DNA from: Bigelowiella natans CCMP2755
Lineage: Eukaryota > Cercozoa > Chlorarachniophyceae
Assembly: GCA_000320545.1 (NCBI GenBank)
Contig: ADNK01001953.1
Span: 55,001-107,500 of the forward strand
DNA length: 52,500 nucleotides
Reading direction: 5' to 3'
The translations under genes and the position numbers were made by a program. Positions 13,412-25,845 of this stretch are shown one piece after another. The first letter of the stretch is position 1. Each line of letters opens with the position of its first letter. The notes under the pieces are model-generated. The model saw only the letters and a list, made by a program, of their open reading frames with translations. It searched no databases and was not told where the DNA came from.

Positions 13412-15602
13412 ATGGATGCTGGCGTAGGTGGTGGCGATCCAAAGTCACGTCCAAAGCGGGCTGCCTGGAGAGGGCCAAAGCCCTGGAATGGAAATGGTAT
13501 TTTACGATACGGATATATGATGAATGAAATTGCTATTTGGTCGTTCATTTGGCTGCTGCCGTCAGGATCATCGAGAGAGCAGAAGCGTCGTGACGAGAAA
13601 CAGTTGGAAAAGGCGTTGAAACAAGGACATGTGGTTCTTCTTGGACGAAGGCGTCGTAGCAATGTCTTAGCTTCCCCGTCGAAGCCATCTTTTGAAAATA
13701 ATGAGCCTTCAGCTACTTCAATGCGACAGCCTGAGCAGCAGCTGAGGCAAAAGGAGCATCATGGAAGCATAGAAAGAAATGTTACCACACCAACTGCCAT
13801 ATCTTCGTCTTCTTCATCCTTCGAGAGTAGGGGAATAGGACAGTGGTCACGCAGAATTAATGTGAAAGCACTAGATGAACATAAGGGCATTTCCACTCTT
13901 TGTCCCATATGCGGTGCATCCATGCCTCCTTCCAAGCTTAGATCGCACGTCAATCATTGCCTCGATCACCAGGTAATGACGAAACTATAAGCAGCAGGAT
14001 ATGACAACTTTAACTGTAATTCACAATTCACCCCCATGAATGCTCTCGCATGCTACCATTACTTCGTATGGTCCAATAGAATGCGCTGTCATTGAATTCA
14101 ACAACCTCATCTATAGCAAATCTAGATCTTCATTCAGTTTACTTGATGCTCATCAGGAAAGAGAATCGTCCGTTGCTTCTTCTCAGGACCTATCCTCTAT
14201 TATTTCAATCCCACCATCAACTTACTCGTCCTCGAATGGAAGGCACCGTAGACTGCCACATCGACAACAGCAACAACGTCGCTATTCATCATCTTTGGCA
14301 TCATCATCATCAGCAGCAGCAGGAGCAGCATCACCACCATCTACCTATGTACCTCCATGGAGGCGAAGGCGGGAACAACGATACCTCAACAAAGCAGCAG
14401 CAGCAGCAGCAGCAGCAGGACCATCATCATCATGCTTTGGTTCAGGGAGAAAGATAGGTCAGTTGGACTTTGATTCCGTCCTCGCAGTGTCAAGCAAGAC
14501 TCTGGAAGAGCGAAGAGAGGGGGAAAGACGACGAAGACGACTGCAAAGAGAGCAGCAGCAGGAGGAGGAGGGAGTTCCACGTAGCAGCGGCAATCAACAC
14601 CATCACCATCATCATCATAACGGCAGGAGGATGGGATTAGGAGGGGGGGGATCAGTGGATGGACTCCTCTGGGAAGCACCCACATTAGAGGAAAAAGCCA
14701 AGTTTGTGCTGCTCATTGAACAACAGGCCCGGGATGATGCAGAGCGAGAGAGAGAAGGTTATGAACCTGTTCCTCCACAATATTTTATTCTTTCATGATA
14801 CTGTTGGCCCTTATCTCCCTCATTCTCCCTTTTTCCAATGAATGAATTCAAATTTACTCCTTGATGCCTGTGTTAGAGCAAGAAAGGGAGAATAATCAAG
14901 AGGCGCGAAAGAATCAGCTCTCACAGAGACCTAAATACTACCATCCTCCTCCCAAGGGCAGTGTGGGGGGGGGGCAGGAGTGCGGAGTTGATGCTGCAGC
15001 TGCAATGATGGCAGCAGCATTTTACGACAATGATCCAAACAGCACCACCACCAACAATACCAGCTCCTCGATGGTACGAGTGCATACGCAATCTAATGAT
15101 GATGATGATGATGAAGATGATGATGATGTGACACCTACGGGATCATAGCAACAACATCTAGAGTCAGCATATGTGTATATTGTTCTCGTGTGTAGAGTGC
15201 TTTGGTGTCTCAGTGCTGATTCCATGTCCATATTTCATAATCTCAGTACATGTATGTTGGACTGCTATTTATACATAGGGTTACGTGGTACTGCGTAACC
15301 GTAGAGATCTGGAACAGGGGTTAAAAGCCCTCCTAGGCAGCAGCAGCAGTACCTGCAATGGTGATAGTAAAAACAGCAGCAGTCGTTTGGAAGGAGCAAG
15401 GATCACAGGGACCACCTCTTCATCAGATGAGGAAGCTGCTAAAATAGCTGCTGCAATCGCATCATCGACAGCCCATACTGCCACCGCTACAGCATCCTTT
15501 TCAATGGCATCACTCTTCCCTCCTAAGTCATCGTCAGAAAGAGCGCTCATGGCGGCAGTTCTAAAGGCCGATGTAGTAGTCCATATCCACCATTTTATGT
15601 CT

Positions 15603-15652
<50 letters not shown>

Positions 15653-15908
15653 TTTGGTGGCAGTGGAACCGTAGATGTGCAGACACATTAGGACACCCTC
15701 TAGTAATGCAGGAGAGGAAGAATGATATATACCTAATCACTCTGTGATATGTAGGTCAAAGCAGTAGAGAGCTTTCTCCTTCCAAGGAGGCCAATTCGTA
15801 CGTTGCGACAAGCACTGTCGCTGCATGTTGCATGTTTGCTCGGATACGCTGATATCACTAGACGACTCGCAAAGGTGGTTGTTTGGTTGTTTGGTTGGTT
15901 GGATCATG

Positions 15909-15943
<35 letters not shown>

Positions 15944-17681
15944 CCATAATAAAGAGGAGATCCATGCTGCTGCCTGTTCTGTACTTCTGGCGTGTATATG
16001 ATAACAGCAAGAATACGATTGGCATTTTGGTATGGTGAAGAAGAAACGGTGGAGGCGATAACGATGTTTGATAGATATTTTATATGGTGAGTGTTAATTA
16101 GTAATAGACGTTGTTTTTGTTGTTGTTGTTGTCGTCGTAGCGGCATATATTCTCTTTGGCAGCCAAAGACAGTCGTGGGAAAACAGCTCTACATATTGCC
16201 TGCATCTTCGGTCGTTCGGAGTGTACAAAGGCGCTGCTAGAGGCGAAAGCACCTGCACACGTGAAGGACAGTCGCACCTACAACACGCCTCTTCATTGTG
16301 CAGCACAAGTAAATGCAACGGAGTGTATCAAGGTTAATATTCTTGTTGTTGTTGATGATGATGATGATGATGATGCTTGGTGTTACCCTATCAATGAGAT
16401 TGCATGTTAGGAATAATTTACGTGAGTAATACCTATGTATTGGTTGGGTGGTCAAAGTAGCATTGTCGTTATTATCCCTTTCAACCCCCCCCCCTCCCCC
16501 TCAGACTCTCGTTGAGGCAAAAGCCAGCCTGGAATGGACAAACAAGAAAGGCCACACCCCGTTGCATACTGCGTGCATAGCGCAATCTCCAGACGCCGTT
16601 CAGTGCATCTTGAAACTGAGGAGAAGAAGCAGGATGATGGGTCATGAAAGCAGCAAGAAGAAGATGATGATGATGATGAACCATAATAAGCCTTCTTCCT
16701 TCTCTTCTTCTTCTTCTTCTTCAAAACAAGCAGGTGGAAGTGTGAGTAGAACAGTTATCTTTCAGCATCATAATAAATTATTATTAGATGATTTACGCCA
16801 TTCATACAGAGACCGACCACATTACCCGTGTTTCTATTCGCATTGATACTGATGACTACATGACTATGTTGTTTCACTAGACGGTCCTTCCGGTAGTGTG
16901 GAAGCTGCATTTTCTAGTCTGTCTTCAAAACAAAGGCAGAAGAGAGAAGGAGAGACCGCTATACTGCTGGCCTTAGAGCACGGATCTTTGGAATGCGCCA
17001 AGATACTGATCGAGGAGGACGGTGCGGTGATGGATGCACGATGTGCTGCCATCTGTAGGAACACGATGCGGTCAATTATGCGCTCTTGGCGTTCCGAGGC
17101 TGGGGAGGTAGAAGCTAAGTATGCTTATTTCCCATCAAGGCCAATCTTTAGACCGCAGAGCAGAAACAGCAGCACAACAAATACGACATCAAAAATAGCA
17201 GCTTCTACTATTGCTCGAGGGGGGTGGCAGGAAAGAACGCTGCCAAAGAAAACGAGAATAACAACAACAACAACAACAACAACAATATTCCTCTCTATGA
17301 CACCAGTGATGATCTCCCAGCGACAACGGTGATTGTGTGTTTATGCCATGTATAAGTAGCAGTAGCAGTAATAGTAATAGTTGTAAATGATGTGCTAAAT
17401 TTGTCCTTCCTTCACCTAAAAATCGCGACCATTCTCTCACAGAGATATCATTGTCATCGTAGTCATTTGCCTAGGTTGTATGTTGCTTGAGGTCCTCACG
17501 GTGCCTCTCAACCTCCTCCTCCTCCTCCTCCTCCTCCTTATGTATGATTGTAACTTTTTACCACTACAGAGAGAGGCCATGGCATTGCTGCCTCCTTCGC
17601 TAGTATCGATTAACATGTGGAACTTACTTGCCAATCAAGAACTTTGTGACGTGTGGTTTCGACTCAAAAAGAATAGGTATT

Positions 17682-17713
<32 letters not shown>

Positions 17714-18139
17714 AACAGTGTAGTAGTCTTAGTACAGTAATAGCAGCCTCATTGGATAGACGTGTGATGATGATACCCATGATTTGATGACATTCACAGT
17801 GCTGCAATATGAAAACGGTGTTGTCTATCTTGCTGTCTCTCCCTTTGTTATTTTGCTCCTAGATACGTTGGCGCTCATAGAATCGTCTTGGCAGCTCGAT
17901 CCGAGTACTTTCGCTCACTCTTCAACGGTCATATTGGAAGAGGAAGGAGGAGATCAAGAGAGGAGAAGGAGGTCGGTTCAGAGGAATAACAAATAACACT
18001 TTAGTTATCGTTTGATATGTGCTTTTCTCATTTCACAATAGAGATATTGCATATGTTAGATCATAGTAGTTGTGTTAAATGAAAACATAGTATTATTCAC
18101 TCTTTCTTTCACCTCATACTACCCCTGTCTTCGTTGTCG

Positions 18140-18173
<34 letters not shown>

Positions 18174-18854
18174 CTATTGACTATCGGTTTTCAGGTTGTA
18201 CATTCACTAAATTTCGTATCTGTGGAGAGTTTCAGTGCGTTGTTAGTGTACCTTTACACTGGAAGGACGCCACAGTGCACTACTAGCACTGCTACCTCTA
18301 GCAGCAGCAGTAGTAGTAGCAGGAGGAGGAACTTTGAATTGGATGATAGAAAGAAGGCAGTGTCTTCATCATCATCATCTTCTTCTTCTTTCGAGCAATT
18401 AGTAGAGGTATAATTCCAGTAGAAATGCCATTTTACTTTACCGCAATATTAATAGAAGTAGGTAGGAGAAAGAAGACTCCTGGATGTTGGCATGCTCTAA
18501 ATAGCACCTCAAGATTATCTGCCCCCTGGCGGACAGTCATAGCTTATCATCATCATCATCATCATCATCATCATCGTCATCGTCGTTGTTATCATCGTCG
18601 TCGTATTTGTCTTCATTCTTGTCCGTATATCAGGTTTTGGTGTACTCGAATATGCTGATGCTGTGGCCTCTCAGAGACTTCGCAGAGAAGGAACTGACTA
18701 GTCAATACCTGGATAAACACAATGCTCGCCATCTATTAAACATTGCGTCATTCCACAACGCCGATAAACTAGCGGCTGCAGCAAATATCACACTTCTTCT
18801 CAGCGCTCCTACTGATGATGATTTCAACTCTGATGGTATGTATGTGCGTGTGTA

Positions 18855-18893
<39 letters not shown>

Positions 18894-21628
18894 GCCACGT
18901 GTCAAGGATTTCAATCTAACAGAAGACTTAAAAGATGAAGAATAAGAAAGAAGATTTAGTGAAAGAGCCTTTTAATGATGAGATCTCCAGAGGCCCTGCT
19001 TTTGGATTATTTCCTTCCGTAATCGATGTTCGCCCATAAAGCAATCGTTGTTTGTTTGAATGTTTGCTGGTGCTGTTGCTTGCTTTTCAGGGGGTTGGCA
19101 TTGCTATGATGATGGCAGCAGCAATAGTGCCATCATTACCACCACTACCACCACTACCACCACCAGCATCGATCGATATCATTCAGATCATGAAGACTGC
19201 CTTCTCAGCGTGTATGTTGAAGAAGAAGAAGAAGAAGAAGAAGAAGAAGAAGAAGAAACGAACCAAAATGAGAAGCATCTAAGATACGACCGTGACAAGA
19301 TCCTCAAGTCATTTCCAGCCCAAGACCACCTACATTTTAGCGAATTCGATTGCCCCCAAACCAAGAGAACTACTGGTGGCAATGTTGATGACGGTGTATC
19401 TTTATCTTCTTCTACCACTTCTCCTTCTATTGCGTCTTCTTCTTCTTCTTCTTCCATAGAGATCAATACAAGCCTGCACACACTTTGTAGCAGTAGCGGT
19501 TCGAAAGAAGGGGGAGAGGATGTGTGTTTCCAACTGTTGGTCTGTGAGGTTGATAGTAAGGAAAAAAGAGGAAGTGCCAACAACAAGAAGAAGAACAATA
19601 CCAACAATGAGAAGGGAAAAAAGAGAAATAAGGGCTTGCCATTAGATAAAAAGAAAGTGCCAAACAGTAGTGTGGAAGATGATGATCGTAGGGATGGTGA
19701 AGAAGAACATTTGGACATGTTGTCTTCTTCTTCTACTCCTACTACTGCTGCTGCTACTTCTACCACCCATTATGGTACATTGTTGGCGCATAGTGCTATC
19801 ATCGCTGCAGGATGGCCGGAATTCAAAAAGTATTTCCTTAAAATTAAAGAAACAAGTCAAGCTCATTCTACCCCCACCAAACATAACGACGACTACTCGA
19901 AGAAGAGCAACACGAATGCCGCTAAGGAAAAGGGGGGTCAATCACCATTCCATTCATTGAGGAAAACGGCAAGAGGGAAGGGGTCGTTCTCATCATTACC
20001 ATCATCATCCTCATCATCATCATCATCATCTTCTCAATCGATAATGGTGATCCACATAGTCGGCTGCGAGTATGAGCTGAAAGCTTTCTCTATGTTTGTG
20101 AGGATGCTGTATGCGCCACAACGAGAAATTGCGTTGATAATGCGGCAGCAGCGACTAGAACGGAAGAAGCAAGACTTGGATAACGGACAACAACATCCCG
20201 GAGAAAGAGTGTTGGAGGAACATCTACCAGAATCTAGAAAGGAGCTGCTGTCGCTACTGCTGCTGCTGCGAAGTTCCTACCTTCATTTCACCCAAAACTA
20301 CTTTGCAAGCTACATGGAGAAGGTGAGGCAAAAGGTAGTAGGAGGTGCTGGCGAAGGAGGAGGAAGAAGAAAAGGCACAAAAAGTACAAACAGCATCACA
20401 ATCACAGGAAAAGGGGTGTCGCGTGCAATAGAGCGGATATTGGCAAGCAGCGAATATTTCATAAATGCAGTTACAGTTGTTATTGCATTACAGGTGATGG
20501 TACTAGCAGAATTGCTTATTATGATAGAAATAGTAGTGATGAACATGCCCAGCATGAATAGCGGTGATCATTATGGTATTCACTTCAAACAGTAACTCCC
20601 TCCTGTGAGCGACATGTCAAATAATACAGCAAACCTAGATATTAGAAAGGAGATGGTGCCATCATCTAACCCGTCTTCTCTTCTCCTTCTCGGTTCTCAT
20701 TGGCATGATAATCACCACTATCTTATTACTTCTTCTTCTTCTTCTTCTTCCTCTTCTCGTACACCTCACTTCCAGGTGATCAGAGCAAAAGAGTGTCCAT
20801 ATCTGTACCGAGCATGTACAAGCTTCGTTGTGCAGCATTTAGACGAAATCGCTACGGTTCTTTCCCCCTCCCCAAAGATGCAGATTGCAATGATGGAGAA
20901 GCACCGAACAACGGCTAGCACGCCTGTTACAAACAATGAGAGCCAGGCTGGAAATGAGCACATACGACAGTCAGTCATTAAAAGAAGTGAAACAAAAGAT
21001 GGGTGCGAGGGCGACATGATCGATGCTCTAGCTGCTACTTCTGCACGAAATACTGCGACGAATAAAGCAGCAGCAAGACTCAAATCGTTGGTATTACTAC
21101 CACCGCAACCAGTACCATGAGGCAGTCGATGATCGTTGTTATTGCCCTTTCTTTACTTGCATATACGTTTATTTGTCGCATTTTTGTCGTTTAAAATGAG
21201 TGGACGCACACGTAACAAATTCAAACATTTTACGGGGATGATGGATGCATAATGACAATGATAACGATGATGATGATGATTACTATAAATACTTCTTCCT
21301 TGCTCAAAATCAGGACGATGATGATGAGAATAAAGCAATGGCACCGCTGCGTTGTCGGCCTACAAGCGATGATATTATCAAGGCGTCCAAGATAAAATAT
21401 GTAGAGACGAAGAGGGAGAAAATGTCAAATAAATGTGAAGATCCGCACCTTACCATTCGTATCTATAGTCCGCCAATAAGAAAACTGCAAACGATAATAT
21501 CTGACTCTTCATCTTCGTCTCTGAATCCTGCTTCTTCCCGCCCTTCGTTCTCTCGTTATGGAACAACAATGTCAAAGCTGCTGGTCTCGACTCTGGATGC
21601 CTTTCCCTGCATGCACAACGAACAGTGA
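13412..21628 (+). CDS. UBZ4 zinc finger / ankyrin repeats / double BTB protein
   Basis: Sixteen exons in phase: 13412-13496, 13566-13972, 14157-14757, 14877-15073, 15279-15572, 15755-15874, 16141-16332, 16505-16739, 16881-17107, 17570-17676, 17863-17971, 18195-18407, 18634-18835, 19091-20493, 20776-21090 (or -21111) and 21314-21628; about 5.02 kb, 1673 residues. Residues about 141-160 hold CPICG and HVNHCL with C-x2-C-x11-H-x3-C spacing, as in the RAD18-type UBZ4 ubiquitin-binding finger. Four to five ankyrin repeats follow (about 519-755; GKTALHIACIFGRSECTKAL, NTPLHCAAQ, GHTPLHTAC). Then come BTB1 (LCDVWFRL, HRIVLAARSEYFRSLF, LLVYLYTGR) and BTB2 (LLAHSAIIAAGWPEF, FSMFVRMLYA). ANK plus two BTB domains is the layout of ABTB1-like proteins, which can act as Cullin-3 adaptors. 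The UBZ4 fusion is unusual. Long Ser, His, Glu and Thr tracts come from in-frame trinucleotide repeats. The last exon is less certain: if unspliced, the protein stops at 21120. Confidence 0.85.
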
Positions 21629-22463
21629 CCTTGCATTTGCAATTCTGTTGGGCGGGCCACCATGGTGCAAGCTACATCCAAAAAGGGAAATTTAGAGTTA
21701 ATTGCTCATAGCTCATCATTGCATTGTGCAAGTAAGACCTTCTAAAGCTTGTTGTCGTGTAGTCATCGTAGCTGGGCGCAGCTATATCCATCATGGAACG
21801 TGCTTTCGCACCACCTCGATTTCTCTAGATCTAGCACAGATATTCCAACGCTTTAGGTTTGGAAATACGTGCACACATGCTTATTTGGCCTTTGATAGGC
21901 AAGCATGATCGCCACCATGTCTTAAGCACCAAAATATTCTATGCATGAGCAGTCGAATCTATTTAGCGCTCGCTGCTGGCAAGGCCATGGATGGATTACG
22001 CTAGACGCGCAGATAATTGGCTTGTGATTATACTTGCAAGCGTTAATAAGGATCATATCCTCATGACAAACATCACATCCACACAGCAACTATAGTAGCA
22101 GTAGGTCCAGAGCACATGTTGTAAAGTATTTGGTATGCAAGCATAAACACGTGACAAGAAGATACTAATTGCTGTTCTTTTGGACTCTACGTCAATGCAT
22201 ATCAATGGGGTACAGCAAATTAAACTAAATACGTCTTATTTCTCGATTTCTAATACTAGAAGCTCTTGCCAGTATAACATTAGAGGAGAGACATATTATT
22301 TTTTTCGTATGTTCTTCACTCTTCCTGCATATATCACAAATAGGATCAGGTTTATGATTGAAATATGATTCAGCTACCCTATCCATCCGAAATGATAGTG
22401 CGCGAAAACAGGGCACTAGGTAGATTCTCTTTACTTGTTGCCGGTATAGCAGCAGGAGCATCA
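21629..22463. other. Convergent intergenic region
   Basis: This region lies between the 3' ends of the BTB gene and the fibrillin gene. It has GCTCATAGCTCATC-like words and TGCATG-rich sequence typical of the dispersed-repeat islands. No exon with plausible splice sites was found. Confidence 0.6.
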
Positions 22464-22767
22464 TCAATAAAGCGCACCTTCAGAAGCATCAAATATCTTA
22501 TTTGCTGGGCGAAGGTTCTTCACTGTCTCTTCAGTCAGCGGCACGGTGGAGTCGTCCAGATCCTTCACAAGTACGAATCTAGACAAAATTAACAGCATTC
22601 ATGGCGGTGAAGGTGATGATTGATTATGGTAATGATTGAGAAGGTGTTGTGTACTGAGCGATGTGAAATGGATTCGGATGCAGAGTAAACAAAATGCTTA
22701 ACGAAATCACCACCTGGGAAGAAAAACTAAGGAATCCTTTCTTTAGTGATATCATATATTCACATAT

Positions 22768-22831
<64 letters not shown>

Positions 22832-23093
22832 TTTATGTGTGTGTGTATGTGATGAATGTGGCAATATATAAACCGAATATGAATAGAGACTGTGTTTTCT
22901 TCCGATGATGAAATAGTGTTTGTTGTATGAAATCGTCTTACAAGGATCCATCCCCCCCCCGACCGATGCGTAGATTGCCATCCACATATGTGGTGTCTAG
23001 GCTGGGGCCAATTCCTGCATATGAGCAGTCGATGTTGTTGTTAATTTTGTAAACTAGAGAATGATGATGATCGGCAACGTAGGTACTTTGTCA

Positions 23094-23129
<36 letters not shown>

Positions 23130-24459
23130 GACTACCATTTTCATCTTCGTCCTTCGATGCTCTATTTGGCTTTACGACACGACGGATAACTATCGATGTA
23201 AAGAGGGCGTTATCAAGATCACCATCTCCACCATTGCCATTGTTGATAAAACCGTATTTGTCTTAGTTGTCAGTCCTCGTCAGCATGATTATGACAAGGC
23301 ATGTAGTCTTTACGTGACTTTGATTCATCATTACATGGAATAGGAATGCCAAGGAACTTCGTCAGCGACAGGATCACTGCAAGAAAACGCACTTCAATCC
23401 TATCCTCGTCGTTGTTCAGCTTTGCAATGTAATTGACAGAATCTCTAAAGAGGAAGGACGGCGACCCATCAGTAATTTTGCCAATTGAATACTATTTCAA
23501 AGGATAATCTATCATCCCTTCTCATGATGATGGTGATGATACGATGTTGGTGAAAGGAGTGCTGTTTGTGGTCTCTTAGTAGATTATAGGCATTACTTTG
23601 GTGCTATGTCAAATTCTGACACTACACGTATGCTAGCTCTCAATCCTGCAGGGCCATTCAAGAACGCCTAATAGTTGGGCGTCGTTGTCAAATGTGTAGT
23701 AGTGGTAGTAGTAGCAGCAGCAGTGATATAGAGGTTGTATTGTTGATAATAGGACAATATTCTTCCCTCTTCCCTCCTCATCATCTATTGATTATTGAAT
23801 AATGCACACAACTCTCTCTACAGCTCTTGCTTCCTACAAGTCGCGATTGATCATCTTCCTTTCATTATTAGACACATAGGTTACATCACATCAGTAACAG
23901 TACGTGGTTCTCGAATGTTTTCCCAGTGATATTTATCCTGTAGCAGCAAACACAGAACTCCGTTTAATATGCAATGTAAGTAGCTATCAACAACAGGTGC
24001 TATCAGGTGCTGCGACCTTTGAAAGACAGCATCGGGTCGAAACCTAAGTAAAAGCACGTTGCAATGCAATTAGTGGGATTGTGGAATGAATAAAGGGGGA
24101 TTGACGATGATGGAAGAGAGCAAACGGGCGGCAAATAATGCCATCACGAGAGTGCACGATGACGACGAGCATCGAGACAACAACAGTGTAACAAGCTTCT
24201 ACCTTCCAGGTAATTTATAGAGCCTTGTTATCTCTGATGCATCCGAATATAGCAATCTCCATGGGCCATTTAGATCAAATACAGCTAATGCCAATCATAC
24301 CGTTGATAATCGTAGTTATGCTGCCGATGTTGATCACAATGACCCATGATCCCATTATGCACTACCTGATTTGTTCTTTAGAACTGGCGGTTGATAGCAT
24401 CGAAGGCTCTCGAGAAGTCTCACAGCAGATCGAATCTGGCCATCCAATACGTTTTCCCC

Positions 24460-24520
<61 letters not shown>

Positions 24521-25445
24521 CTTGTTAACGTATGTCTTTATGTATTTGCTTTTGTTATTTTATTTGCACTTGCACGCACCGTTTTCGAGCAAGGTCAAGT
24601 TAGTAAGTGGTGCGCGTGGTAGGATTTCTGTGCGCTCTCGGCCTTGTTGAATTAATTTTATCAGATGCCGCACCTGTAAAGAGAAAGGAAAAGAAGACAG
24701 GGGAGATAGTAAGCTGCATGTTGCGTAGTGTTTATTGTGGAAGAATGTGAGCGTTCAAATTGTTATCACAACGTTCTAATTCTATGGCTGATAAAAAGTG
24801 GCGTATTCTTTGTTGTTATAATGTACTCTTCCTTCAGCTGTCGAAGCAACCGATGCAATTTCCATCCGAGTACTCGTTATCGCCTCTGCATTCTTATTGG
24901 GAGGAGGAAGAGAAGGGAAGGGGCATCGATACAAATACTTATAATAATCCTAGACTAACTGTGACCTCTAATATCGTTTAGGAAAAAATCACTTTTGCAT
25001 GCGTACCTGATGTAATATAATGTCGGGGGCTTTGAAGTTACTTCTTCTTCCCCTCTCCGCTATTCCTCGTCTCCTAGTATGCATAGAATTCAGAGAAGGG
25101 CTGCTTTGTCACAAAGAATGATGTCGCTACGATAGTTCATTGAGCAGTGTTGATGTCTTAAGTAGTTGTAATGCACCTCTGCAGATAGGTTTTTGGCCTT
25201 CCCATCTCCGAAGCAAAGTTGACGTATTTCCGCTGGGGTTGTTGAACGATGCGTTATGTACTTGATCTAGAGCTATGAGTAAAGGCGGTGATGATAATGG
25301 TGATGATCACGATGATAACCTGGAGTGAACGGCTTCGACCGTAGGGATGTGCGCTGCTAAAGGTCAAGAAGGTCAAAAACAACGATAGCGAGGAGGAGGA
25401 GGGACATCGCCACGTCGCCATTTTTGTGCTTCCGGCCAGGAGCAT
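22464..25445 (-). CDS. PAP/fibrillin (plastid lipid-associated) domain protein
   Basis: Minus-strand exons 25320-25445, 24580-24673, 24366-24458, 24203-24233, 23904-24043, 23597-23645, 23335-23444, 23136-23261, 22942-23014 and 22464-22578 total 957 nt, 318 residues. The N terminus (MLLAGSTKMATWRCP, then Ser/Leu/Phe-rich to FSSAHPYGRSR) looks like a signal peptide followed by a basic transit-like stretch. The rest follows the PAP_fibrillin plan: helices RHLIKLIQQGR and RSAVRLLESLRCYQPP, then FRPDAVFQ, WENIREPRLRASIRVVSEF, RIEVRF, and the hallmark IGPSLDTTYVDGNLRIGRG followed by GSLFVLVK. Fibrillins coat plastoglobules and bind thylakoid or plastid lipids. Exon 5 may contain a small extra intron. 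A second in-frame ATG (25421) is an alternative start. An (ATG)n-rich stretch near 23100 and a (CA)(TA) block near 22770 are intronic. Confidence 0.85.
22769..22828. repeat. (CA)n(TA)n compound microsatellite
   Basis: CA repeats run into TA repeats, with a short TG run just downstream (about 22834-22846). It lies in the last predicted intron of the fibrillin gene. Confidence 0.95.
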
Positions 25446-25845
25446 TGGTTTTGTTGTAAGAAAGAATTATATTGGACAATTTTTACTCCAACAGATATCT
25501 AAAAGAGATACTATTTTGGGAAAAGATCATGCCTCATCTAGACATTCTTTTGAACTTAACATATCTGAAGTACCATGTGGGATTCTACTAATCAAAATCC
25601 TAAGAATAAAACTATTTCAACCACGGAATATAATTCACAAATGGTTTTCTTATCGATAAAACATCTAATAAATTAATGTCTGTCAAACGAATAGCCTTAA
25701 CCGACCGCCTTCTCCAACCATAGCGCCGTGTGCACGTTCACAGGCCTGTGTAATACGATTCCTTGTAGCCATTACTCGTTAGAGTGGTTTTCTCCCTCCC
25801 ATCGAATAGTTGAGAGAAGATAGTCGAGTCAACTTCGACAATGCA
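25446..25845. other. Divergent promoter region (fibrillin / Sel1)
   Basis: Only about 400 bp separate the start codons of two divergent genes, so this should contain both promoters. The left half is AT-rich. I see no strong TATA-like or other recognisable element that I would assign. Confidence 0.55.

Noticed and set aside
13210-13662. Minus-strand open frame of 150 codons
   Set aside because: It lies opposite the first two exons of the UBZ-ankyrin-BTB gene and shows no domain.
24107-24650. Plus-strand gene starting MMEESKRAAN with a GTAATT donor and a downstream hydrophobic frame
   Set aside because: The minus strand carries a fully phase-consistent PAP/fibrillin gene with family hallmarks across the same bases. 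The plus frames lack any recognisable family.
25426-25659. Plus-strand open frame of 78 codons with mixed composition
   Set aside because: It lacks an ATG at its start, overlaps the fibrillin first exon in antisense, and lies in the short divergent promoter region.
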